A stretch of 64,000 bases of DNA from Flavobacterium piscinae (GTDB taxonomy: Bacteria > Bacteroidota > Bacteroidia > Flavobacteriales > Flavobacteriaceae): the NCBI RefSeq assembly GCF_004122145.1, contig NZ_SBKQ01000011.1:62001-126000 (forward strand), given 5' to 3'. Below are positions 35,084 to 43,272 of the stretch, piece by piece. Below the pieces are notes generated by a model. The model was not told the DNA's origin. It did not search any database and was given only the letters and a program-made list of their open reading frames with translations. Positions within the stretch are counted from its first letter, which is position 1. Each line of letters begins with the position of its first letter. The translations under genes and the position numbers were made by a program.

Positions 35084-36495
35084 TATTTTTTTTCTAAAAG
35101 TACAACATTTTCTACGTGATGCGTTTGTGGAAACATATCAATCGGACGAACACGCGTTACTTTATACATCGAATCCATTAAGGCTAAATCACGTGCTTGC
35201 GTAGCCGAATTACAACTCACATAAACCACTTTCTCCGGTGCAATTTTCATAATTTGTTCCACCACAGCCGCATGCATACCATCTCGCGGAGGATCAGTTA
35301 TGATAACATCAGGTTTACCATGTGTTGCAATAAACTCAGCATTAAAAACCTCTTTCATATCGCCCACAAAGAATTCACAATTAGTGATATTGTTTCGTTT
35401 AGCGTTTTGTTTTGCATCGGCAATGGCTTCCGGCACAGCTTCTACACCAATTACTTTTCTGGCTTTTTTAGATACAAATTGAGCAATTGTACCTGTTCCG
35501 GTGTATAAATCATATACCAGCTCATTTCCGGTTAATCCGGCAAATTCGCGGGTTATTTTATAAAGTTCGTAAGCTTGTTCCGAATTGGTTTGATAGAATG
35601 ATTTCGCGTTAATTGAAAATTGTAAACCTTCCATTTCCTCCAAAATGTATTCTCTGCCTTTGAATAACTTTATATCTTGGTCGTACAACGTATCATTTGC
35701 CTTTCCATTAATGACATAGAGTAAAGAAGTGATTTCCGGAAATTTTTCCGAAAGGAAATTAAGTACCAATTCACGTTGTTGTTTGTCTTCTTTAAAGAAT
35801 TGAATCAGCACCATAATTTCTCCAATAGAAGTAGTTCTAATCATCAACGTTCGCAATAAACCCTCATGATTTCTAGCGTTGAAAAACGGAATCTCATGTT
35901 GATTTGCAAATTCTTTAATGCTGTTACGTATGGCATTTGATGGATCTTGTTGCAAATGACACTTTTCGATATCTAAAATCTTATCCCACATTTTTGGGAT
36001 ATGAAAACCTAATGCATTTCTATTTTGAATTTCGTCCTTATGTTGAATTTCATTTTCGGTAAGCCATCGACTGTCGGAAAAGGAAAATTCCATTTTATTG
36101 CGGTAGAAAAATTGCTTTTCGGAGCCTAAAATTTTTTCAAATTCTGGAATTTCGATTTTTCCAATTCGTTTTAAATTATTAAAGACCTCATTATTTTTAT
36201 AAAACAATTGTTGGTTGTAGTTCATGTTTTGCCACTTGCATCCGCCACAAACGCCAAAATGTTTGCACTGTGGTTCTACGCGATGCTCGGAAAGTTTATG
36301 AAAGTGAATGGCTTTTCCCTCAAAATAGGACTTTCTTTTTTTGAAAGTTTGCACATCCACTACATCGCCCGGAACTACATTGGGTATAAATATCACTCTT
36401 CCGTCTTCGGTTTTGGCAACAGATACACCTTTTGCACCGGCATCTAAAACTGAAACTTCTTTGAAAATAATTTTGTCTGTATTTTTTCTTCCCAT
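35083..36495 (-). CDS. rlmD: 23S rRNA (uracil-5-)-methyltransferase RlmD
   Basis: 470 residues. An N-terminal TRAM domain (~1-70) precedes the Fe-S Cys cluster CKHFGVCGGCKW. The SAM-binding site is LVYDLYTGTGTIAQFVS, followed by TDPPRDGMH and the catalytic Cys in YVSCNSATQARDL. It methylates U1939 or U747 of 23S rRNA; the two specificities cannot be separated by eye, and Bacteroidetes usually have this one enzyme. It leads the rlmD-DUF6452-DUF6048 operon. Confidence 0.93.
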   Translation of the reverse strand: MGRKNTDKIIFKEVSVLDAGAKGVSVAKTEDGRVIFIPNVVPGDVVDVQTFKKRKSYFEGKAIHFHKLSEHRVEPQCKHFGVCGGCKWQNMNYNQQLFYKNNEVFNNLKRIGKIEIPEFEKILGSEKQFFYRNKMEFSFSDSRWLTENEIQHKDEIQNRNALGFHIPKMWDKILDIEKCHLQQDPSNAIRNSIKEFANQHEIPFFNARNHEGLLRTLMIRTTSIGEIMVLIQFFKEDKQQRELVLNFLSEKFPEITSLLYVINGKANDTLYDQDIKLFKGREYILEEMEGLQFSINAKSFYQTNSEQAYELYKITREFAGLTGNELVYDLYTGTGTIAQFVSKKARKVIGVEAVPEAIADAKQNAKRNNITNCEFFVGDMKEVFNAEFIATHGKPDVIITDPPRDGMHAAVVEQIMKIAPEKVVYVSCNSATQARDLALMDSMYKVTRVRPIDMFPQTHHVENVVLLEKK

Positions 36496-36553
36496 GGAGC
36501 AAAAATAAGTTATTCGAAACTAAAAATTCAGCACGATGTGAATTTTTTAAAAT

Positions 36554-36582
36554 AAAAAAACGTCTTCACTTGTAAGACGTTT
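36554..36582 (-). terminator. Terminator after the tandem lipoprotein genes
   Basis: Arms AAACGTCTT (36558-36566) and AAGACGTTT (36574-36582), with a T-run on the minus strand. Confidence 0.75.
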
Positions 36583-36605
36583 AATTTTATAATTTGTTAT
36601 AAATA

Positions 36606-37061
36606 TTATTGGTAGATAATGTCGAATGTTCCTTCGCTGATTATAATATTTTCCTCTGAACCAACTAAACTACCTTGGAAATTTCCTTTGTATCTACCTC
36701 CTGAATTTTGTGAAATTTCAGAAATAAAGTTGTCTTCATTTAGTTCATAAATTACGCCATTATTACTGTAACTAAAACGCCAAATTTCATCTACACCGGT
36801 AATATTGTATTCAGAAGAAATAATTAAAGTCTTTGAATTGTCACTTTCCATCGTAGCGGTTACTATGATGTCTTTGTAGGTGTAATTGGTGACAGGGTCT
36901 GTTATCTCAGGTGTAATTTGAACATTGATCTTGTTGAATTTCAGTTCAGTTCCATTAAACTTTGCACGAATAAAATTGACGTCAGACTTACTGTCGTCAG
37001 AGGAACAAGAATGTAATCCAATTAAAAGAAAACTTAGAATAAGAAGAAACTTATTTTTCAT
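36606..37061 (-). CDS. Small lipoprotein, paralogue A
   Basis: 151 residues. Lipobox LIGLHSC (Cys19) followed by a Ser/Asp linker (SSDDSKSD) and a beta-rich domain. It aligns with the product of the next gene upstream (FNGTELKFNKINVQITPE.../IDGQVIKFSNLVITKQD..., both ending SEGTFDI / TNGSFNI), so the two are a tandem duplication. Function unknown. It ends at the hairpin at 36554. Confidence 0.75.
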   Translation of the reverse strand: MKNKFLLILSFLLIGLHSCSSDDSKSDVNFIRAKFNGTELKFNKINVQITPEITDPVTNYTYKDIIVTATMESDNSKTLIISSEYNITGVDEIWRFSYSNNGVIYELNEDNFISEISQNSGGRYKGNFQGSLVGSEENIIISEGTFDIIYQ

Positions 37062-37131
37062 AAAAAAAAGTATATATTAACACAAAGGTAATATTTTATA
37101 ATCTATTATTTAACACATTTGCTTTAATTTA

Positions 37132-37602
37132 TTAATTATGCTCAATGTTAAAACTACCATTGGTTATTGAGATGGTTTGCCCATTATTTGGTTCTGTAAG
37201 TATTCCGGAAAAAGTGCCGATTAATTTGTTCTCTGTACTTTCAGTTACTAAAGTCGTAAATGCACTATTGTTTTGCATATATGTAAATCCATTAATGGTA
37301 ATATTAAATCGCCATATAGATTCAGCTCCTACAAGGCCTTCTTCTGCAATAAATTCAATAATATTTAATGTGTTTTCTGAATTATAACCTAAAATTCGAA
37401 TATCAGTCCATTCAAAGCCGGTCTCGTCATTTGTATAATCTTGTTTAGTAATTACTAAATTTGAAAACTTTATAACCTGCCCGTCAATGTTGGCAGAAAT
37501 ACTATTTGTTTCAATGATTGGAGGTGTGCTATCATCATTATCAGAACATGATAAAGTTAAAAAAAGTAAACAAATCGGAAGAGTTTGTAAAATATTTCTC
37601 AT
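37132..37602 (-). CDS. Small lipoprotein, paralogue B
   Basis: 156 residues. Lipobox LLFLTLSC (Cys19) and the linker SDNDDSTPP. The domain is shared with paralogue A: SIWRFNITINGFTYMQNNSAFTTLV against EIWRFSYSNNGVIYELNEDNFISEI. It lies 70 bases upstream of paralogue A in the same direction. Confidence 0.75.
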   Translation of the reverse strand: MRNILQTLPICLLFLTLSCSDNDDSTPPIIETNSISANIDGQVIKFSNLVITKQDYTNDETGFEWTDIRILGYNSENTLNIIEFIAEEGLVGAESIWRFNITINGFTYMQNNSAFTTLVTESTENKLIGTFSGILTEPNNGQTISITNGSFNIEHN

Positions 37603-37691
37603 GTTTTTTTAAAGGTTTTCCATAAAAATAATATAAACTTAAAATGACATAAAAACTTGTCGATATAAAACATAAAAACCCGTTCAGTTAC

Positions 37692-39134
37692 TTATTTTAA
37701 CATTGCATACAGTAATGTAAAAGTAATGATCAAGATGGGGCCAACCAATCCAACAAACAATCCACCAATTCTAAATTCGGATTGTTTAATCAATCCGGTA
37801 CTGTAAGCAATGGCATTAGGCGGCGTAGAAACCGGTAGCAACAAGGCACAAGAAGCACTTAATCCAATTACAAAAGGTAGAATAATTGGGTCTATTCCTT
37901 CTGTTATACTCAACATTGATATTCCAACCGGAATTAAAATGGTTGTTGCCGCCGTATTGCTCATAAAATTAGATAATGTAACAGTAGTGATGGAAAATAG
38001 CAAGAGTAAAAGATAAAAGTTAATTTGTACAGAACTGATTGTAGATATAAAATAATCTGCTAAACCCTGTTCTTGAATAGCAATTCCTAATGCTAAACCA
38101 CCTGCTACTAACATTAATGTGTCCCAAGGTAAAGAACGAACATCGTCCGCATCAATAATGCCCAACATGGTTAATGCAACAATAGGTAGGCCGGAAACCG
38201 CAGCAACCGGTATTTTTGTCCATTGAGAAGTTAACCATAAAGCTAATGTTGTTGCCATGACAATCAATACGATTCTTTTACGAATTTTATCCTCTTCTGC
38301 ATATTCTTCTTCTAACGGACTATCATTTTGAAGAAAGTCCAGAGAAAGGTTTTCTTTTTTGATTTCATATTTTATTACTAAAATTTTCCAAAACATTAAA
38401 GTAAGTAAAAAAGCAACAGGAATACCAATAATCATCCATTCGATAAAGGTGATTTTTATACCAATTCCTTCCAAAGCCCCCACGGCAATTGCATTTGGAG
38501 CAGACCCGATAATTGTACCCATTCCACCAATTGATGCTGCTGCCGGAATACCTAACAAAAGCACTTTTGATATCCTGGAGTCTTTACCTAATTGTGTAAA
38601 AAGTGGTGTAACGGTAGCAATCATCATAGCAGTGGTAGCCGTATTACTCATAAGCATGGATATTGTTGCAGTAGTCATCATCAAACCTAACGTGATGTAT
38701 TGAGCTTGTGAACCAAATTTGGGAGCAGCAAGTTTAAGCAATAGAAAATCCAACTTGGTTTTTTTCATTCCTTCTGCCAAAAAAAATCCACCCAAGAACA
38801 ACCAAATTACACCGTCCGACCAGGTTTGAACATACCGTTTAGCATCCATCGAGTTTTCCTGGCCAACTATAAAAACCATAAAGCCTACAATTAATATTCC
38901 CACTGCAAAGGGCGGAATTGCTTCCGTGACCCACAATCCAATGGAAAAAAACAGTAAAAACATGACGTAGTTTTGCGTGTCAGTAAAACTAGGGTCACGA
39001 AGTAAAAGCACCAAAAGCATCGAGGTGACAGCAGAAAATAAAAATAGAATAGTTCGGCTTTGACGGGCTACTTTTAACTGAATTTTGGTCAGTTGCTTAA
39101 TGGAATAATTTCTTGAATCTGACATGATGAACAA
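37692..39134 (-). CDS. DASS family (SLC13) anion:sodium symporter
   Basis: 480 residues with about 11-12 membrane helices. Both substrate-binding SNT motifs are present (MLMSNTATTAMMIATVTPL and FMSNTAATTILIPVG), as is the C-terminal PVSTPPNAIAYSTG. Members import dicarboxylates, citrate or sulfate with sodium; the SNT-SNT form with this C-terminus suggests di- or tricarboxylates. It is transcribed alone. Confidence 0.92.
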   Translation of the reverse strand: MFIMSDSRNYSIKQLTKIQLKVARQSRTILFLFSAVTSMLLVLLLRDPSFTDTQNYVMFLLFFSIGLWVTEAIPPFAVGILIVGFMVFIVGQENSMDAKRYVQTWSDGVIWLFLGGFFLAEGMKKTKLDFLLLKLAAPKFGSQAQYITLGLMMTTATISMLMSNTATTAMMIATVTPLFTQLGKDSRISKVLLLGIPAAASIGGMGTIIGSAPNAIAVGALEGIGIKITFIEWMIIGIPVAFLLTLMFWKILVIKYEIKKENLSLDFLQNDSPLEEEYAEEDKIRKRIVLIVMATTLALWLTSQWTKIPVAAVSGLPIVALTMLGIIDADDVRSLPWDTLMLVAGGLALGIAIQEQGLADYFISTISSVQINFYLLLLLFSITTVTLSNFMSNTAATTILIPVGISMLSITEGIDPIILPFVIGLSASCALLLPVSTPPNAIAYSTGLIKQSEFRIGGLFVGLVGPILIITFTLLYAMLK

Positions 39135-39306
39135 ATTTTACAGTAAATGTACTAACATTATGGATGAACTAAACTGATGAATGTCATTTTATTTTAACTG
39201 TTCACGCAAACGTTTTCAAAGAATATTGCTTATTTTTGTTACTTATTTGGATGATTTCTCTCCATCAAGTAGGAATTGATATGTATCGCATTTAAAATTT
39301 ATTACA

Positions 39307-40590
39307 ATGTCAGTTTTAGAAAAAATCAATTCAGAAGAATTAATTGCTTTAGAAGATCAACACGGAGCTCACAATTACCATCCTTTACCGGTTGTGTTAA
39401 GCAAAGGAAAAGGGGTTTATGTATGGGATGTGGAAGGCAAAAAGTATTACGACTTTCTTTCGGCTTATTCAGCTGTCAATCAAGGTCATTGTCATCCAAA
39501 AATTGTAAATGCTTTGATGGAGCAAGCACAAACGTTAACGCTTACCTCAAGAGCTTTTTATAATGATAAATTGGGGAAATATGAAAAATTCATCACCGAT
39601 TTGTTCGGATTTGATAAAGTGCTGCCTATGAATACCGGTGCTGAAGCAGTTGAAACCGCACTTAAAATCTGCCGCAAATGGGCTTATGAAAAGAAAGGTA
39701 TTGACGAGCACCAAGCCGTAATTGTGGTTTGTGAAAACAACTTTCATGGAAGAACAACCACCATCATTTCTTTTTCAAATGATGAAAATGCCCGTAAAAA
39801 CTTTGGTCCTTACACGGAAGGTTTTATAAAAATTCCCTATGATGATATTGAAGCATTGAAGAATGTTTTAGAAAACAATAAAAACATTGCCGGATTTTTA
39901 GTAGAACCGATTCAAGGAGAGGCCGGTGTTTATGTGCCTTCAGATGAGTTTGTTGCTAAAGCTAAAGCTCTTTGTAAACAAAATAATGTCCTTTTTATTG
40001 CTGATGAAGTACAAACCGGCATTGCCAGAACCGGTTCCTTACTGGCTGTTTGTGGCAATTGCAACTGTGAAAACAACTGCGAACGCAATCCGCAAACTTA
40101 TGTAAAACCTGACTTATTAATACTTGGGAAAGCCATTTCCGGTGGAGTTTATCCGGTTTCTGCTGTTTTGGCGGATAATGCAGTGATGAACGTAATTAAA
40201 CCCGGACAGCATGGCTCAACTTTTGGCGGAAATCCATTGGCAGCAGCAGTAGCAACAGCCGCATTAGAGGTAATCCAGGAGGAAAACTTAATTCAAAACG
40301 CACGAAGTTTAGGTAAACTTTTTAGAAGTGAATTGAATAAATACATTCAAAACAGTACTATTGTAAGCTTAGTGAGAGGAAAAGGACTTTTAAATGCCAT
40401 TGTAATCAATGATTCGGAAGACAGTTCTACGGCATGGGATATTTGTATGAAATTGGCAGAAAACGGTCTTTTAGCCAAACCAACACACGGAAACATTATT
40501 CGTTTTGCACCTCCATTGGTGATGAATGAGGAACAGTTACTCGATTGTGTTTCGATAATTATCAAAACATTAAAAGAATTTGAAAGATAA
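39307..40590 (+). CDS. rocD: Ornithine aminotransferase
   Basis: 427 residues, class III PLP aminotransferase: N-terminal [54 protein letters not shown], the PLP Lys in [18 protein letters not shown] and [10 protein letters not shown]. It converts ornithine plus 2-oxoglutarate to glutamate semialdehyde. An insertion just before the PLP Lys has four Cys in [10 protein letters not shown] (C249, C252, C254, C258). An exact TATTTTTG box lies at 39231-39238. It ends at the hairpin at 40592. Confidence 0.95.
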   Translation: MSVLEKINSEELIALEDQHGAHNYHPLPVVLSKGKGVYVWDVEGKKYYDFLSAYSAVNQGHCHPKIVNALMEQAQTLTLTSRAFYNDKLGKYEKFITDLFGFDKVLPMNTGAEAVETALKICRKWAYEKKGIDEHQAVIVVCENNFHGRTTTIISFSNDENARKNFGPYTEGFIKIPYDDIEALKNVLENNKNIAGFLVEPIQGEAGVYVPSDEFVAKAKALCKQNNVLFIADEVQTGIARTGSLLAVCGNCNCENNCERNPQTYVKPDLLILGKAISGGVYPVSAVLADNAVMNVIKPGQHGSTFGGNPLAAAVATAALEVIQEENLIQNARSLGKLFRSELNKYIQNSTIVSLVRGKGLLNAIVINDSEDSSTAWDICMKLAENGLLAKPTHGNIIRFAPPLVMNEEQLLDCVSIIIKTLKEFER

Positions 40591-40591
40591 A

Positions 40592-40617
40592 AAAAAGCCA
40601 CTTTTCAGTGGCTTTTT
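40592..40617 (+). terminator. rocD terminator
   Basis: Arms AAAAAGCCACT and AGTGGCTTTTT around the loop TTTC; symmetric enough to serve the convergent gene too. Confidence 0.85.
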
Positions 40618-40640
40618 AACTTTATTGTTTTATTCTAAAA

Positions 40641-40967
40641 CTATTGATTTTGTAATTGATTCATCAATTCTTCATATTGCTCCATGCTTTCAGCAAATTT
40701 TCCGGTAGCTAATAAATAAATTAAGTAAAGCACAAAAATTGCACTAATCACTAAACTGATGATGTTAATGGTTTTCCAAGTTTTGAGCGAACCTAAATCA
40801 TAAATATCAGGATTTTCAGCATGCATTTTCTCATCTTTTTTGGCTAGATGCAATCCAATTCCGGCTAAAATAAGTCCTAAAATACCATTTGTACAGCAAC
40901 AGCCAATAAATGATGTTATTCCTAAAATCATAATCGCCGTTTGGTTAGGTAATTTTTGTTTTTCCAT
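40641..40967 (-). CDS. CCC-motif membrane protein
   Basis: 108 residues with two membrane segments and the signature GITSFIGCCCTNGILGLILAGIGLHLAKKDEK, the hallmark of small flavobacterial 'CCC motif' proteins. A C-terminal helix (ESMEQYEELMNQLQNQ) follows. Function unknown. It is in the same direction as the DUF2752 gene 26 bases upstream, a frequent pairing. Confidence 0.8.
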   Translation of the reverse strand: MEKQKLPNQTAIMILGITSFIGCCCTNGILGLILAGIGLHLAKKDEKMHAENPDIYDLGSLKTWKTINIISLVISAIFVLYLIYLLATGKFAESMEQYEELMNQLQNQ

Positions 40968-40993
40968 AATGTTAAGTTTAATGTGTTAGTTGA

Positions 40994-41272
40994 TTAATAA
41001 TAAATGAGTTTATAAAAATAAGAAAATACCATTGTAAATGCTGTAATCACTCCTAAAAATACAATTAGTTTATGATAACTCCTTGATTTGTCTATCAAAC
41101 TGATTCCGATAAATAAAAAGAATAATATCATGGTATAAATGGCCGGATACATATAAAAAGCAGCTTCAAATTCTCCTTGTAATAACAAAGCCAAAGAGCG
41201 TTGAATACCACAACCGAAGCAATCTACCCCAAATAGTTTTTTTGATAAACAGGGAAGCATGTATTCTTCCAT
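40994..41272 (-). CDS. DUF2752 membrane protein
   Basis: 92 residues with the DUF2752 pattern LPCLSKKLFGVDCFGCGIQRSLALLLQGEFEAAFYMYPAIY and two to three hydrophobic segments. Function unknown. It is cotranscribed with the CCC-motif gene. Confidence 0.85.
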   Translation of the reverse strand: MEEYMLPCLSKKLFGVDCFGCGIQRSLALLLQGEFEAAFYMYPAIYTMILFFLFIGISLIDKSRSYHKLIVFLGVITAFTMVFSYFYKLIYY

Positions 41273-41375
41273 AAAGCATATTTTTTAACTATACAATTTT
41301 ACAAAAAAAAGAGATTAAATTTTCATTATCGGGATTATTATTTTAATCTTTACCTTTGAATTCTAAAATTTCTTA

Positions 41376-41558
41376 ATGAAAAAGTTATTTATTCCTATCG
41401 TGTTGATTGCCGTTTTTTTTGCTTTTTACACTCCAAAAGAGCATCATTATGCTATTTATATTAAAGTGGTCGCCATAGTGATTTTAATGATAGGAGTAAT
41501 GAAATTAATGCAAAAAGTACCTAGTAGAAACCAAGAAAAAGAAGATGATGAAATTTAG
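41376..41558 (+). CDS. Small membrane protein upstream of the Smr gene
   Basis: 60 residues: two hydrophobic segments (3-19 and 27-45) and a basic/acidic tail (RNQEKEDDEI). No family recognised. It overlaps the Smr-domain gene by 14 bases, which supports real expression and coupling. Confidence 0.65.
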   Translation: MKKLFIPIVLIAVFFAFYTPKEHHYAIYIKVVAIVILMIGVMKLMQKVPSRNQEKEDDEI

Positions 41559-42105
41559 TATTGGAGATAGAGTAGCAGCGTTGGATGAAGATATTTCCGG
41601 AGTGGTCGTAGCAATAAAAAATGACCAAGTTGAGGTAGAAACGACAGATGGTTTTTTGATGACATATTTTGTCAACGAATTAATTAAAGAAAACATTTCC
41701 AATGATTTAAATGGTTTTATTTCAAGAGAAAAAGTAAGTAGTGCCATCAAAGAAAAAATAGACCCAATCAAACGAAATTTCACCAAAGAAAAGAAATCTA
41801 AGAAGGATGAATTTGTGTTGGAGGTCGATTTACACATCGAAAAATTAGTGCCTTCCAAACGCGGAATGAACAACTATGATATTCTAAATCTTCAAATGGA
41901 AACGGCCAAACGCCAACTTGAATTTGCTCAAAAAAATCGCATCCCCAGAATCGTTTTCATACACGGCGTTGGCGAAGGTGTTTTAAAAGCCGAACTCGAT
42001 TTTTTATTAGGCAGATACGATAACATCACGTTTCAAGATGCCAATTATCAAAAATACGGATTGGGTGCAACCGAGGTCTATTTTATCCAAAAGAAAATGT
42101 TGTAA
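41545..42105 (+). CDS. Smr domain protein (DUF2027-type)
   Basis: 186 residues. The N-terminal SH3-like part (FSIGDRVAALDEDISGVVVAIKNDQVEVET) is followed by the Smr domain with VDLHIEKLV, RIVFIHGVGEGVLKAEL and the end GATEVYF. Smr domains are endonucleases or nucleic-acid binders; the HGxGxG loop is intact. The protein lacks the MutS part, so it is a stand-alone Smr protein. Two ATGs open the frame (41545 and 41548). Confidence 0.87.
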   Translation: MMKFSIGDRVAALDEDISGVVVAIKNDQVEVETTDGFLMTYFVNELIKENISNDLNGFISREKVSSAIKEKIDPIKRNFTKEKKSKKDEFVLEVDLHIEKLVPSKRGMNNYDILNLQMETAKRQLEFAQKNRIPRIVFIHGVGEGVLKAELDFLLGRYDNITFQDANYQKYGLGATEVYFIQKKML

Positions 42106-42108
42106 TTA

Positions 42109-43152
42109 TTATAAAAGAATTACAAATTCTCCAAACTCATAAACATTTCCTAAGTTAAAAGATATTTGTAGTTCAGGTGAACTTACTTTTGTCATCGTAA
42201 CATTCTTAAGTATGATTTTATGACGATGACCGATGACCGGACTTTGGTTATCTGTCGGGATTTCATATTCAATAGTTGTGGTTACTTCAATTATTCCACT
42301 TACATCCGTCACACCATTTTCTGCATTAAATTCTTCAATTGGAATGGGGTATGTAGGTGTTTCACTTGCACACAAAAACTCACTGCCAATTATGTCATTG
42401 TAATAAACAAGTTGTAAAAAATTTGATGTACCATTTATCAAAGCTGTTCTTGGTTGATTTTCAGGTGTGACTTCAGCAACAAATAAATTTGGATCAATGC
42501 GTAAAGTCATCGCTTGAGGAGGAACATTGGCAGGCGTAGAAGAACCAATAACCGGAATTTTAAACAAAAACGAATTATCACTACCACATTGAGCAATATT
42601 GACATCAAAATCGCCTTGTCGTAAAGAAGAAGTAACATAATCGCCAAAAACTAATTCCGTAAACAATTGTTGGTTTCCGTTACCGGTATCAAAATTCACA
42701 TTACGTAAAACGATTGAATGGGTGTATCCTGTAATTTCCGATGCGTTTGTGGTTTCATCAACTTCCTTGTTCACAGAAGTGCTAATTTCAATGTTTCCCG
42801 AAAGTGCATTCCATTCTTTAGTCACCGTTGGATTGGCTGGTGGAATCGTATTACAAATCACGTTTGTATTCAAATCACCATTGTAAAGTCGGTATATTAC
42901 TTTGTTTGTACTGTTGATCGACAAAGTTCTGGGTACGCCCGTGGGTGTGATTTCATTCTCAAAATTAGTTTCCGGAATTTGAAGAATTAATGCTTCATTA
43001 TCATTAATCTTATAAATAAAAAAACCGGATTCACCACTGTTACATGAATTTGTTGTGGCAGAAGTGAAATCAAATGATTCGATAGTAAAATCACCATCAT
43101 CACATGCGTTTAACGAAAAAAGAAGCACAAAAAAACCAACTATTTTTCTCAT
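42109..43152 (-). CDS. Lipoprotein with two related halves, unknown
   Basis: 347 residues from the ATG at 43152 (MRKIVGFFVLLFSLNAC, lipobox with Cys17); the longer ORF to 43206 adds a non-signal tail. Two similar halves are visible: NEALILQIPETNFENEITPTGVPRTLSINSTNKVIYRLYN and NVPPQAMTLRIDPNLFVAEVTPENQPRTALINGTSNFLQLVYYN, each followed by an 'IEISTSV/IEVTTTIEYEI' strand and a 'H.IVLRNV/HKIILKNV' strand. It looks like an internal duplication. Function unknown. Confidence 0.75.
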   Translation of the reverse strand: MRKIVGFFVLLFSLNACDDGDFTIESFDFTSATTNSCNSGESGFFIYKINDNEALILQIPETNFENEITPTGVPRTLSINSTNKVIYRLYNGDLNTNVICNTIPPANPTVTKEWNALSGNIEISTSVNKEVDETTNASEITGYTHSIVLRNVNFDTGNGNQQLFTELVFGDYVTSSLRQGDFDVNIAQCGSDNSFLFKIPVIGSSTPANVPPQAMTLRIDPNLFVAEVTPENQPRTALINGTSNFLQLVYYNDIIGSEFLCASETPTYPIPIEEFNAENGVTDVSGIIEVTTTIEYEIPTDNQSPVIGHRHKIILKNVTMTKVSSPELQISFNLGNVYEFGEFVILL

Positions 43153-43272
43153 AGGAATATCAAAATTATAAGCAAAAATAGGATTTTTAATCGCTCCAAA
43201 AAGCATTTGGTTTTAATTAGGACGATTTTAACCATATTTCTTATCTTTGATATCTTCATAAACTATTTAAAT

